Assembly: GCF_013368755.1 (NCBI RefSeq)
Contig: NC_049566.1
Span: 1,364,001-1,428,000 of the forward strand
Source: Talaromyces rugulosus
Taxonomy: Eukaryota; Ascomycota; Eurotiomycetes; Eurotiales; Trichocomaceae
Length of the DNA: 64,000 bases
Reading direction: 5' to 3'
The position numbers and the translations under genes are program-made. Below the pieces are notes generated by a model. That model was not told where the DNA came from. It saw nothing but the letters and a program-made list of their open reading frames with translations, and searched no databases. Positions within the stretch are counted from its first letter, which is position 1; each line of letters begins with the position of its first letter. Below, piece after piece: positions 25,731 to 36,391 of this stretch.

Positions 25731-26873
25731 TCAAATCTCATCTTCCCAAGGAATGCTATCCATCGCACCCTGCCTCTCCACGCAGCGCGCAGATGCACGT
25801 CCAGCTCGTTTCATGGCTTCGTCCATGACCACTTGATATCGCTCCTTCTTCTCATCTGCCGCAAGATCTACTGCAGCCTTGCCCTGCAGTCGACGCTGCT
25901 CTCGCCATCGTGCGATATACACTGCGTAGCCCCCAACAAACGTGTCTCCAGCTGCCGTGGTGTCCAGAACCCGAGACACCTGGGCTGCCGGGATCTCGTT
26001 GGTAAAGCGCGTCTGGTTTTCACCAGAAGCAGCAGCTGCATCGCCGGCACTATACCATGCCCCCTTGGATCCCAGAGTGATAAGGACAAAAGTGACGCCG
26101 AGCTGGTGGAAATACCGAGCCACTTGGTCTCGTCGATTGGCATCCGCAGCTCCCGGCACAACGCGGAGCAGCTCTTGGTCATTGGGTGCCATCAACTCGG
26201 CTTCTGTTTCGTTCATGATCAAGTGGTCAACTGCCGCATAAACGTCCGTAGGCAGGCCATCCGGTGGCGCCGGTGCCGGGTTGAACATCACTTCTGGTCC
26301 GCTCTCAATTCCTTTCCTGCCAGCTTCCCTGTTTTTCTGTTTGAACTGGTTGATATCTCGCAGAATGCCAATGACCGTATCAATTGGGATCTCTCCTTGC
26401 ATGACGATGATGTCCGGCACTGGTGCTGCCAATCCTGTCTGGATCACCTCGGGGATCGGTTGCATGCCCGAGTAATTGGCCCCCGGCGAGAAAAGAATGC
26501 GGTTTTCTCCTCCAGCTGATTCATCGACGATAATCACAGCAACTCCAGTGTAGTCATCTACCACCCGGATCCGCGAGGTTCCCAACCCAGATTCTTCCAG
26601 TGTCGGGCGAAGGAGCGCTTGGAAATGTCCGTCTCGGTTCCCAACAGCGCCGACCATTTCAACGTTTACCGGTGTCGACGAGGCCGCTGCTCCTGTCGAC
26701 GATGGTTTCCTGCGGGACAGTCGACCGCACGCAACAGCTTGGTTTGATCCCTTTCCACCGGCACTTGTTGTAAAGGACGTAGCAGTGATTGTCTCTCCAG
26801 CATTGGGGAATCGTGGCGTCACCGAGACCATGTCGGCGTTGAGCGAGCCGATGATTCTGATGAGAGGCGCCAT
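25731..26873 (-). CDS. rbk1: Ribokinase (PfkB family)
   Basis: Phosphorylates D-ribose to ribose 5-phosphate with ATP in the cytosol, feeding the pentose phosphate pathway and nucleotide synthesis. Single exon, 380 residues. The start at 26873 opens MAPLIRIIGSLNADMV, the first beta strand of the PfkB fold. PfkB signature 1 is seen as AGGKGSNQAVA (residues about 38-48), and signature 2 with the catalytic aspartate and anion hole as DTTAAGDTFVGGYAV (about residues 307-321). The Ala in place of the commoner Gly in DTTxAGD also occurs in bacterial ribokinases. Two inserts, one S/T/A-rich near residue 55 and one near 180 (FKQKNREAGRKG), make it longer than the roughly 310-residue bacterial enzyme. 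It is divergent from mcm5. Confidence 0.93.
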   Translation of the reverse strand: MAPLIRIIGSLNADMVSVTPRFPNAGETITATSFTTSAGGKGSNQAVACGRLSRRKPSSTGAAASSTPVNVEMVGAVGNRDGHFQALLRPTLEESGLGTSRIRVVDDYTGVAVIIVDESAGGENRILFSPGANYSGMQPIPEVIQTGLAAPVPDIIVMQGEIPIDTVIGILRDINQFKQKNREAGRKGIESGPEVMFNPAPAPPDGLPTDVYAAVDHLIMNETEAELMAPNDQELLRVVPGAADANRRDQVARYFHQLGVTFVLITLGSKGAWYSAGDAAAASGENQTRFTNEIPAAQVSRVLDTTAAGDTFVGGYAVYIARWREQRRLQGKAAVDLAADEKKERYQVVMDEAMKRAGRASARCVERQGAMDSIPWEDEI

Positions 26874-27465
26874 TGTAGTTATTCGGTATTCGATCTTCGA
26901 TATGGGTCGTTTTTCAAGAATCTGTAATGACCGTTGTACCTAGCTCTTCGAAAGCTGAGATATAGTGTCCAGCCGTTCACTTGTAGGAGCCAATTGCTCG
27001 ATATAGTCTTTAATAAGAGATAGGACCCCGCCGACATCATCGCTTTCTCTGAGCGCCCCACTCGCTGCTTTCTTAGCGATCGCGCCGGTCTAACCGGATC
27101 AGTACACTAAGCGACATTTCTCAAGATGCAAAGGCGATGAGCGGAGAGAAAATGCTAATAAATCTATTTGGATATTCTAAACCGTCAGGTAGGCATACTA
27201 CGCCGTTTTTGAATGGATTATTTAACGTTTAAATATCAAAATGGGGTGTCTAGCGTTAGCCAATGTCACGTGACGTGGAAACCACTTAACGCGTAACACG
27301 CCCGACGCCCGACGCGTCTCGCGTTTTCCGCTCTTCTTGCCAGGAGCCGAAGACAATTCACCTCGCAGTGTTTTTTCCCCGCACATCGCAGCAAGAAAAC
27401 AACAGCAATACCCATAATCACATATTTGTCGGTGTTTTTGTTATTTTTCTGGCCATATCACAGAC
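26874..27465. promoter_or_regulatory. divergent rbk1 / mcm5 promoter
   Basis: A 592 bp region between two start codons. It holds CCAAT at 27260-27264, an E-box CACGTG at 27267-27272 and MCB sites at 27289-27294 and 27312-27317. All are clustered 150-210 bp upstream of mcm5. The clustering favours regulation of mcm5 rather than ribokinase. Confidence 0.55.
27289..27317. promoter_or_regulatory. paired MluI boxes (MCB) upstream of mcm5
   Basis: Two ACGCGT palindromes at 27289-27294 and 27312-27317, 23 bp apart start to start and about 150-175 bp upstream of the mcm5 ATG. MCM genes in yeasts are classic MBF or cell-cycle targets. Seen directly; function inferred. Confidence 0.6.
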
Positions 27466-29793
27466 ATGGACAGGCGTGTCCCCTATTCCCTGAGCGTCCT
27501 CGCTCCCAGCCAGGATGGCGCTGATGAATCTCGCTTGGCCATCCAGGCACGGCTCCGCGAGTTCATCCTTGCCTTCCAGCTCGACAATTCTTTCATTTAC
27601 AGGTATAGCAGATCACTGGAAATTACTCGAGTTATGTACTGATATCCTCCTGCAGAGACCAATTGCGACAGAATGTTCTGATAAAGCAATACTATTGTGA
27701 TGTGGACATTGCACACTTGATATCATACAACGAGGAGCTTGCTCACAAGCTGACAACGGAACCTGGAGATATTATTCCATTGGTAGGTCTACTTTCAGCT
27801 TCGAGCCGACAATTGTGAAAACTAACTTGATCGCAAACTAGTTTGAAGCTGCTCTCAAACAATGCACCCAGCACATTGTCTACCCGTCACAACGCGACAT
27901 CACCCTCCCGCCGCACCAGCTACTTCTCCATTCAAGCGCCTCTCACATTTCTATTCGGGACCTGAATGCGACAAATATCTCTCATCTTGTTAGAATCCCC
28001 GGTATTGTCATCGGCGCTTCGACAATATCCTCAAAGGCTACCGTCATCAGCCTCCGATGCAAGAGCTGTGAATATATGGACCATATCACTGTCGACAGTG
28101 GCTTCTCTGGCTTGACCCTGCCCAGACGCTGCGGCCGCCGCCCACAACCTGGAGAGCAGAGATCTGACCCTTGTCCCATGGACCCTTATGTCATCGCCCA
28201 CGAGAAATGTGACTTTGTCGACCAACAAGTTCTCAAGCTCCAGGAAGCCCCGGATCAGGTTCCTGTAGGTGAATTGCCTCGTCATGTATTGATCTCGGCA
28301 GACCGCTATCTAGCCAACCGAGTGGTTCCTGGATCGCGTTGTACAGTGATGGGCGTCTTTTCAATCTATCAGGCAAAGGGCGGCAACAAGGCCGCTGCTG
28401 TGGCTCTTCGAAATCCCTACCTGCGCGCGGTTGGAATCAGCAGCGACGTAGACCACACAGCCAAGGGAGCGGCCACCTTTACAGAGGAAGAAGAGCAAGA
28501 GTTCTTGGAAATGAGCCGTCGGCCTGATTTATACGAAGCCTTTGCGCGAAGCATTGCCCCTTCTATTTACGGCAACATGGACATGAAAAAGGCTATCGCT
28601 TGTCTGCTGATGGGCGGCTCCAAAAAGATCCTTCCAGATGGTATCAAGCTGCGTGGAGATATCAACGTTTTGATGCTGGGTGACCCTGGTACTGCCAAGT
28701 CTCAGCTGCTTAAATTCGTCGAAAAGGCATCCCCCATTGCCATCTACACGTCCGGAAAGGGTTCGTCTGCGGCCGGTCTCACGGCCTCTGTCCAACGTGA
28801 TCACAATACCCGCGAATTCTACCTCGAAGGAGGAGCCATGGTCCTTGCGGACGGCGGTGTTGTCTGTATTGACGAGTTTGACAAAATGAGAGACGAAGAT
28901 CGAGTAGCAATTCACGAAGCTATGGAGCAACAGACAATCTCGATCGCCAAAGCCGGAATCACTACTATTCTCAACTCGAGAACGTCGGTCCTCGCTGCTG
29001 CTAACCCTACCTTTGGTCGTTATGATGATCTGAAGACACCCGGAGAAAACATCGATTTCCAAACGACTATTCTGTCGCGTTTTGACATGATTTTCATTGT
29101 CAGAGATGGTCATGACCGTGCCCGTGACGAGCGGATAGCTCGGCATGTGATGGGTATTCACATGGGAGGCAAGGGTATGGAAGAGCACGTTGAGGCAGAG
29201 ATTCCCGTGGAGAAGATGAAGCGGTACATTAGCTACTGCAAGTCGTGAGTTTCTTCCTTTTTTTTTTCTTTTTCTTAATTGTCCATACTAATGGTCTCAG
29301 GCGGTGCGCTCCCCAATTGTCCGAGGAAGCAGCAGACAAACTTTCTTCGCACTTTGTCTCCATCCGCAAGCAAGTACACCGCGCTGAGCTTGATGCCAAC
29401 GCTCGCTCGTCCATTCCAATTACCGTTCGTCAGCTCGAAGCCATCGTCCGAATTACCGAATCCCTAGCCAAGCTCTCTCTGTCACCGATCGCTACGACGG
29501 CGCACGTGGACGAAGCCATTAGGCTGTTCCTTGCATCAACCATGGACGCAGTCACCCAGGGCGAAGGCCAAGGCAGCAAAGAGCTCATGGAAGAAGTTGC
29601 CAAGGTTGAAGACGAACTTAAACGTCGCTTGCCCATCGGATGGTCTACCAGTCTGGCCAACTTGCGTCGTGAGTTTGTCGACGGACGGGGATACAGTGAA
29701 CAGGCCCTCAACCGAGCGCTGCTTGTGCTACAGCGGCGAGACACGGTTCATATTCGTTCCGGTGGATCGCAGATTTACCGAAACGGGGTGTAG
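27466..29793 (+). CDS. mcm5: MCM5 replicative helicase subunit
   Basis: One of six subunits of the MCM2-7 helicase that licenses origins and unwinds DNA with Cdc45 and GINS. Exons: 27466-27602, 27656-27782, 27842-29244 and 29301-29793, giving 719 residues. The N-terminus reads [17 protein letters not shown] zinc-binding region follows (CKSC near residue 170, then paired later cysteines). The AAA+ module has Walker A GDPGTAKS, Walker B CIDEFDKM and the arginine finger in SRFDMIF. The C-terminal winged-helix region is present in the last exon. All junctions keep phase: AG/A at intron 1, phase 0 at intron 2 and TC/G at intron 3. Two upstream MCB sites suggest G1/S expression. Confidence 0.97.
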
Positions 29794-30463
29794 GAATATA
29801 ATACCCTGCCTCCACTGTCATGGGACGAACTTGACGTTGGCGTTGTGTAGATTTATTTTCTGGGGTTGCTGCTGGTCGATTTTCATTAGCATATATAGCT
29901 ACGGGTGGTGTATGGAGTCTGGCCGTTTTCATTTCAGGTAGAATAATATCATTGTGTTCATAATAATAATACCAATCTCTATCAATGTAGATGAAGGAGC
30001 TAGAGGACAGGATGTCTCACCAAGGCATTTTACCGTGATTTTCTTAAGTGATGTTTTATAATAAACATGTTCGGCTTGAAAAACACCCTAAAAGAATTAT
30101 TTAATAAATTATGCTATACAATTTCAAACAAATATGTCGGAGGAGATGTAAATTAGGGCTCGATATACGCACTCCGGGACCAAGTATTTCCGTGCCGCCC
30201 CGTCTTTGACGGTTTGACCCAGCCAAGGTACACCTTTCCCAATCGGGAGTAATGTCATTCGGTCTACGTCGCTGATAGCTTCACCTGATGGCAGTTGTTT
30301 GTTCCGCCCAATTCTACGCCAAAAGGAGCTGCAGCCTTTTTAATTCTCGTCCATCAAAGACATAGCAGTGGTCAGCAGCCAGTGAGCACGTCAAAAAAAG
30401 GGTCGTTCCATGGTAGGTAGATGATTCTCGACTAGGCTGCGGCCTCCTTCTTCCTCGAACGAG
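29794..30463. other. mcm5 3' flank / vps54 promoter
   Basis: A tandem-gene spacer. The first half is AT-rich and probably the mcm5 3'UTR. The second half near 30150-30460 is more GC-rich and must carry the vps54 promoter. No RNA gene or ORF is supported. Confidence 0.4.
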
Positions 30464-33400
30464 ATGAGTGGTGCTCCGAGTCCGCGGAAGTCGATCGACA
30501 GCTTGGCCTCGATTAATTCCATTTCCACCCCGTCACTCCAGCAGTATGCGCAGTCGTCGCAGTCGCAGTCGCAGCATGAATCGCCTCGTATCGCGCCGTC
30601 TCAGCGGATTCCGCAGCGCAGATCGTCGACGGCCAGTTCAATTGTCAGTATTGGTGGGATGCTGGACTCTTCCCGACACCATGGATCGATAGCGGAGTTG
30701 GGCCAGAATGGTTAGTGGCTTTTTTTTTAAAAATTATACCGTGTGTTTTGCTGATTATTATATCTAGCTATCTCGACACTCTTGCAACCTCCCATTGTCC
30801 GCACCGGTCTCGTGCCATATTCACAAGTACCTACAACTGGCTATAAACCTCCGACCTCAAAGGATATCCCGCCTGTCACGCTTACGAATGTACCAAATGT
30901 TGAATCCAAAGATTTCCAACCCTACCTCGAACAAGTCGGATCCCTTTACGATACGTTTCAGCGCGCAAAAGAGGGCAATGAGGAGAATGAATCACCGCTA
31001 GTCAGGGGTAACAAGGGTGGTTTGTCCCCGAATCCTGCGCCGGTCAGACTGGACGAAAATGATAGCCGACGGCCGTCTGGCATTGAGCGGCGGCTCTCGG
31101 GTGTGTCTGCAAGTTCTCGGGCTGTTTCTCCCTTTGATATGAGAGGAAGGAGACGGTCGTCCTACGGCAAGGGTCCGCAGGCTGTCACCCCGCTGTCAAC
31201 CATACCGAATGTTTACTTTGAGGAAGACTTTCACCTTGAAAACCCCCGGACTTTTGATGTTGTGTCCGAAAGGTCTGAAGTCGTCCGCCAACCTTCCAAA
31301 CCCCCCGGCGCGGAGATTGCTGCCAATGGGTCGACGCTTGAGCCGCCCACAACTGGACGGAAAGTGCTTGCGACAAACGCTATTCTGCAGGAAAAGCTTT
31401 CTTGGTACATGGACACGGTGGAGATTCACCTTATTTCCTCGATATCGACCGCCTCCAAATCGTTTTTTACCGCGCTCGGGTCCTTGCGTGAATTGCATGC
31501 CGAGGCAGCGGATTCAGTCGAAAGAATCAAGACACTCCGCATGGATCTCAATAAGATTGACAAGGAAATGGCTATGGGGGGACTCAAAGTAGTCCACTTG
31601 CGCCAAAGAAGAGACAATGTCAGGAAACTGGCTGATGCCATGACTCAGTTACACGAGGTAGTCGAGGCTGTGACCGAGTGCGAGAAATTGGTGGACCAGG
31701 GGGACATTGAGGACGCGATTGGTGGCTTGGATGAGGTTGAACGACTCCTTGCTGGTGAGCAAGCTTCGAGATCTCGCGGAGAGTCCAAGTCCGAGTCCAA
31801 GTCAAGAGTGCCCGTTGATCTGAGAGGCATTCATGCACTACAAGGTGTCGATGAGGAGCTTTCACAGTTGAGACAGCGGATAGGAATGGGCTACGAAATT
31901 AGGTTCCTCAACGACCTGTTGACAGATTTAAGACAGCACATTAGTGGTGTTCCTGCAAATGTCACATTGCAGCGCTGGGGTCTGTCATTTCAGAGAAACC
32001 GTGTAGGCCATAGACCTACCCCATCGATATCACCAGCCTATCTTTCTTTTAACGCCGAAGTTCGATCAAAACTACATGTCCAGCTGATGGGGCTCGGCCG
32101 GTCACATTATATGATGCCAGCGGCAACCTCATTCAAAGCAGCTATTTTGCGAGAAATGAAGGGTCTCATACGGAAACATCTTCCTAGTTCCAGTGACGAC
32201 GATAATGAATCGATGATGTCAGCCTCCACTCACGGCGGACGGCAGCTGAGCTCCCAGGAAAAATCGTCAATTCTGGCACGGAATTTGCGAGCTCTTGATG
32301 CTGGAGATGCCTATGAGATGCTGCAGGAAATATATACCAACGTGAGCGAGGCATTAAGAAGGCTTAGCGTGCAGGTCAAGGTGCTTCTGGACATTACCAG
32401 CGGTCTTGGTACCAGTACCAGTCCCTCGTTGGGCCGGTCACGTAGCCCTGAGCCACGGAGCATGGAAGAATTATTACGGTCAAAGGGACGAGCAGCAGAC
32501 GTAGCTGCTGCCCAAGAAGAGATTCTCCAGGTCTTGGACATGTCGAGCCTGTTGGGTCAAGCTGTGGATATTGTGCAGTCGCAGGTTGTCAAGGTACTCA
32601 AAGTACGATCAGAGCAAACGTCACACTTGCCTCTGGAAGATTTCCTAAAGTACTTTAATCTGAACCGCCTCTTCGCTGATGAATGTGAAGCTATTTCTGG
32701 GCGAAGCGGCACATCTTTAAAGACAGTTGTTGATAATCAGATTCGAGATTTCATCGTCAGGTTCAGCGATGCGCAACGGCACAATATTGTGGAAGTCCTG
32801 GATTCCGACAAATGGGACGCCAAGGACTTTGGTGATGCCGAGAATGCGGTCTTGGATAAGGTTATTCGCGCAAGCACGGGGGATGTCGATTCGTGGTCTC
32901 GAGCTTCCAAAATATGGGAATCACAGACGGAAAAGAGTTCGGCAGAGCCAGTCACCGAAAATGGCGCTGCTGTGAATGGCTCAGGCAAAGAAAAAATACG
33001 AACGGCAACATTTGATGAACAAAAATACATACTCCCACAGTCGGCGTCTACGATGATGCGGAGCATTGAAGAGTTTGAGCACTTGACATCAAATATTCCT
33101 AGCATGACGCAGGAGATCGGATTAAACCTGGTAGAATGCTTGAAGCTATTTAATTCGCGTTCTTCGCAGCTGATCCTCGGTGCCGGGGCTACCAGAAGCG
33201 CGGGTCTCAAGAACATCACTGCAAAACACCTAGCACTCTCGTCCCAGGCCTTGAGCTTCATCGTGGCGCTGATCCCATACGTACGAGAGTTTATACGCCG
33301 ACAGTCGTCGTCGGGCCAGCTGATAGCCGAGTTTGACAAGGTCAAACGGCTTTGTCAGGAGCATCAGAACGGCATCCACGAGAAGTTGGTAGACATTATG

Positions 33401-33934
33401 AGCTCTCGCTCGACCAACCATGTTGCTGCAATGAAAAAGGTGGACTGGGATGCAGAGAAAGACCCACGCGCGGTCAGTACGTACATGGAGACGCTGACCA
33501 AGGACACGGCCACTGTGCACCGTATTCTCGCTCGACATTTCCCGGATGCGACGCTTATGATGGTCATGGGCCCGGTCTTTGCCAGTTATAGGGAGCAATG
33601 GACCAAGGCTTTTCAGGAAGCCACAGTCAAGACGGAATCTGGAAGACAGCGGTAGGTTTTTTCTTCTTTTCCTTCTAAGATCTTCCGAGTAGAACATGAA
33701 GCTAATTGTGATAGATTGCTTTCGGACGCGGAATACTTCAAGTCGCGAATCAGCAAGATTGACGGATCTGGCGACCTGGGCGACCTTCTCGTTCAAGTGA
33801 CCAACGCCAAAACTATCGTGCCGGAGAAGAATGGCGACCACGACGCTCAATCCCCAACCGGGTCGCCTCCAGTGCCAGAAAAGGATACCCCTGTTTCAGC
33901 AGAGAAGGAGCCGGCAGCCGAAGCCAAATCATAA
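30464..33934 (+). CDS. vps54: Vps54, GARP tethering complex subunit
   Basis: Subunit of the GARP complex (Vps51-54) that tethers endosome-derived vesicles at the trans-Golgi network. Exons: 30464-30710, 30768-33651 and 33715-33934, giving 1116 residues. The N-terminus is S/Q/P-rich and disordered, followed by the conserved motif LLQPPIVRTGLVPYS. The Vps54 N-terminal coiled-coil region lies around residues 280-380 (EKLSWYMDTVEIHLI, HLRQRRDNVRKLADAM). The C-terminal Vps54-like domain starts near residue 830 (LPQSASTMMRSIEEFEHL) and runs through VKRLCQEHQNGIHEKLVDIM. The last exon adds a P/E-rich tail. Introns: GTTAGT..TCTAG (phase 1) and GTAGGT..GATAG (phase 2). It could be confused with other CATCHR proteins, but the C-terminal signature fits Vps54. 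Confidence 0.92.
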
Positions 33935-34332
33935 GTCATGATTTGCGATGTACATACATATCTGACGCTTTCATCCGTTATGAATTTTTGGTGTCTGTTT
34001 TTGGTCTGTTCTGTTCTGTTCTGGTCTCGTCTCGTCTCGGCATTGTCTAGGAGTTTTGCTCGTTGGACGGATTTTTTTTTTTTACTTTTTGTTTTGACTA
34101 CCCTTGATGTTTTTCGTTTTATGGTTCAAGAAATTCATGCACATAATGTATTCAATAGAGATTTAGACTTGCGTTTCTATGGATAGTCTGTTAATGGATG
34201 CATGATTGGTTCAATGTTTAGTTGTCAATATAAATGCGCAATTCACTTAAGATTGCATCTACAAGACATCAACTTGATATGTAGCCAGATCGATTCCATC
34301 CTATTGATATATCCTCTCAAGCATGTACGTCT
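33935..34332. other. convergent 3' flank of vps54 and small-protein gene
   Basis: T-rich sequence after the vps54 stop. It includes the pentamer repeats TCTGT and TCTCG (34008-34040) and a T run at 34072-34083. Likely 3'UTR and polyadenylation signals for both converging genes. Confidence 0.4.
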
Positions 34333-34658
34333 TTAAGCCTTCAATCCCTTCTTCTCCCCCAACGTCTTCGGGTCATGTCCTCCCTTCCCCGAACCACTCA
34401 CTCTCGGTCCACTGCTTCCCCCGCCGCTGGCCAGGTTGTTCCCGCCAGTGGTCTCGGGCAGGTTTGCGGCTTTGTATGAGCGGTCGATGTCGGAGCCCTG
34501 TCGTCAAATCAGTCAATTAGTAAACCGGCATTCAATTGGATGTGTTGATGGGTTACGAGGGGACGAACAGGGTTGGTGCCGTGGGCTTTGTTAGGTCCGT
34601 TTTCAATGGCATTGTCGGATTGAGGCACTCCATTGTCGTATTCGGCTCCGCGAGGCAT
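34333..34658 (-). CDS. Small hydrophilic protein, 84 residues, function unknown
   Basis: Two exons, 34569-34658 and 34333-34497. The start MPRGAEYDNGVPQSDN is followed by an intron with donor GTTCGT, branch TACTAAT and acceptor GACAG (phase 0), and the second exon ends TLGEKKGLKA. The product is charged, G/S/N-rich, without cysteines or hydrophobic segments, so it is probably intrinsically disordered and cytosolic or nuclear. It resembles the short, uncharacterised, hydrophilic proteins common in filamentous fungi; I recognise no family. Without splicing the frame would close after about 49 codons. The long, fully phased second exon and good branch point support the spliced model. Confidence 0.68.
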
Positions 34659-34903
34659 TTTGTTTGATTTCAAGTGAATTGAGTTGGGTTTGTAAATGTG
34701 ATATGATGTGGTTGAGGGGTATATGTATATTGACCCGGGTAGTTGAAGATTTAATAAAGTAGATATATGTGTAAAAAAGACAAAATGTAGAGGCGTAGAG
34801 CAGGTATTTAAGGGGAATTAAAGGCAAGAAATTAATAACTGGCCATTTGCAAGGTCATGATTGATGACGTCGTTCATACGTATATACAATCATTTAGACC
34901 CAC

Positions 34904-34925
34904 TTAGGGTTTTAGGGTTAGGGTT
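34904..34925. repeat. interstitial telomere-like TTAGGG motif
   Basis: Three TTAGGG hexamers at 34904-34909, 34912-34917 and 34918-34923. TTAGGG is the telomere repeat of Pezizomycotina. Three copies are too few for a telomere, and core genes lie on both sides, so this is internal. Confidence 0.6.
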
Positions 34926-35068
34926 GCGGTTATTGACAATGTTGATTGTTTCTTTTGTCCAGTGACTATATGAAGATCATTCGATATGGTATAGGGCTAG
35001 GGTTGTGATTATGAACAAGGTTAATTGTTTCTTTTATTCAGTGACTATGAGGATCCTCCGATATGGTA
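34913..35068. repeat. two-copy imperfect tandem repeat, about 78 bp
   Basis: Copy 1 spans 34913-34991 and copy 2 34992-35068. Both begin with TAGGGYTAGGGTT, share GATTATGAAC/GTTATTGACA-type and TTGTTTCTTTT blocks, and end in CGATATGGTA. The copies have diverged by a modest number of substitutions and a short indel. The repeat includes part of the telomere-like motif. Confidence 0.7.
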
Positions 35069-35170
35069 GCTGGATAGTTCTCTACCTAGTAAAATACAAC
35101 CCCAGGCCAAAGAGAGAATAACGGGTAAGAGGCCCTCCTTCAGGATCGTTTTTTTTTTCAGTATTGCGCA

Positions 35171-36364
35171 CTACGCACTGCTCGCAACCTCCAGACGCTG
35201 AAAGCCACCGTCCTTGGCGACCTTCTTCTGCAACTCGGCCATGCGCTTCTGGTCTCCGAGCGGATCAGTCGAATCCGCATCGAGCGCCCACGAGAGCAAC
35301 TCATTAGAGTAATTGGGCTGGAACGAGGCATCCAAAATCCCCAACCGCTTGCCATAGTTTGTAACCTTGGCCCAGTCGCGCGGGACATTTTTCAAATCGC
35401 GACTGAAATACGCGTACGAGCGTTCAAAGATCTTGCGGTTGACGGCGCTGCCCATGATGGGTTTGACATCAACATACTCTTCATAGGCAACCTGGGGTTG
35501 CGCAATGACAAAGTCCGTGGCCCGTTTAACCGCACGCAGGAATTTTTCCACTTTGTCACGGTTTTCCGCCAAAAAGGAGTCGTTGGCAATGTACAAGATG
35601 GAACAGAAGCAGCAGCAGCCCAGTTCGGCCAGCTGGTCGATGCGCAGCATCTGCACGTCGTCGCGGGCGCGGCCCTGCGAGGCGAGCCATTCCTCGAGCT
35701 CGACCATTTGCACATTCTCGAGGCCGATGCCGGCGTCGATTTCGCCGCGGATGATGGCCTTGGTCACGTTCATGCCGCAGCGGACGGCCGTGTAGTCGTC
35801 GGGAGTCATGCCGTAGTATTTGGTCAGCTCGTCGATTTGGATCTGTCATGGTTAGCTTTTGTATTTTACGGGCAAGAAAAGCAATAGGAACAAACCTTGC
35901 CAAATTCTCCAACATAGCCGATACGTTTGCCCTTGAGAGTCTTAAAGTCAGTGGTGATGCCACTGTCTTTGAGGTAGACAACTCCGGTAAACGGCTCGTC
36001 GAGGAGGGATCCAAACGAGGTGACGGGGAATCCACGCGCTTTTGCCTGTTTCCATATTAGTAAGACGCTCACAAAAAGAAAGGACGGACTATACGCACCG
36101 CCAGGGTGTGGATCATGGCTTTGAAGCCCATGTCGACCTTGCCGCTGCCGATGATCTCGGTCACGTCCGATGGGTCATTGGGCTCCAGGAGGGCGACTTT
36201 GAGCCCTTCCTCCTTGAAGTAGCCCTTGGACTGAGCAAGGTAAAGAGGCGCATGGTACGGGGTAGCATGCCTTGGTACCATATTTAGCGGATGCATCGCA
36301 TTGTCAATAGTCAAAAAGAAAAACCTTACCAGTTGGTCAGAAAGGTGATCTTATCAGTCGACAT
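35171..36364 (-). CDS. nmt1: HMP-P synthase for thiamine synthesis (Nmt1/Thi5)
   Basis: Makes the pyrimidine half of thiamine, HMP phosphate, using its own active-site histidine and PLP as substrates in a suicide reaction with iron. Exons: 36330-36364, 36099-36270, 35896-36045 and 35171-35842, giving 342 residues, about the same as yeast Thi5 (340). The PLP-binding lysine and substrate histidine fall at K62 and H66 in [10 protein letters not shown], matching yeast numbering. The iron-binding CCCFC motif falls at 195-199. The start [12 protein letters not shown] is standard for the family. Introns are phased 2, 0 and 0; the third begins GTTTGT. A TPP riboswitch lies in the 5' leader, so expression should fall when thiamine is plentiful. 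Confidence 0.97.
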
Positions 36365-36391
36365 CTTGACAAGTAATGAATTCGTTCGTCA

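Larger units (their letters stand above)
34659..35170. other. spacer with TTAGGG motif and tandem repeat
   Basis: Lies between the start of the small-protein gene and the nmt1 stop. It contains a TGACGTC half-CRE at 34864-34870, a telomere-like TTAGGG cluster and a two-copy tandem repeat, listed separately. No gene seen. Confidence 0.45.

Noticed and set aside
34323..34520. 65-codon plus-strand frame
   Set aside because: Antisense of the small two-exon gene, whose spliced frame is better supported.
34904..34925. Chromosome end
   Set aside because: Only three TTAGGG units, with conserved genes on both sides; it is an interstitial motif.
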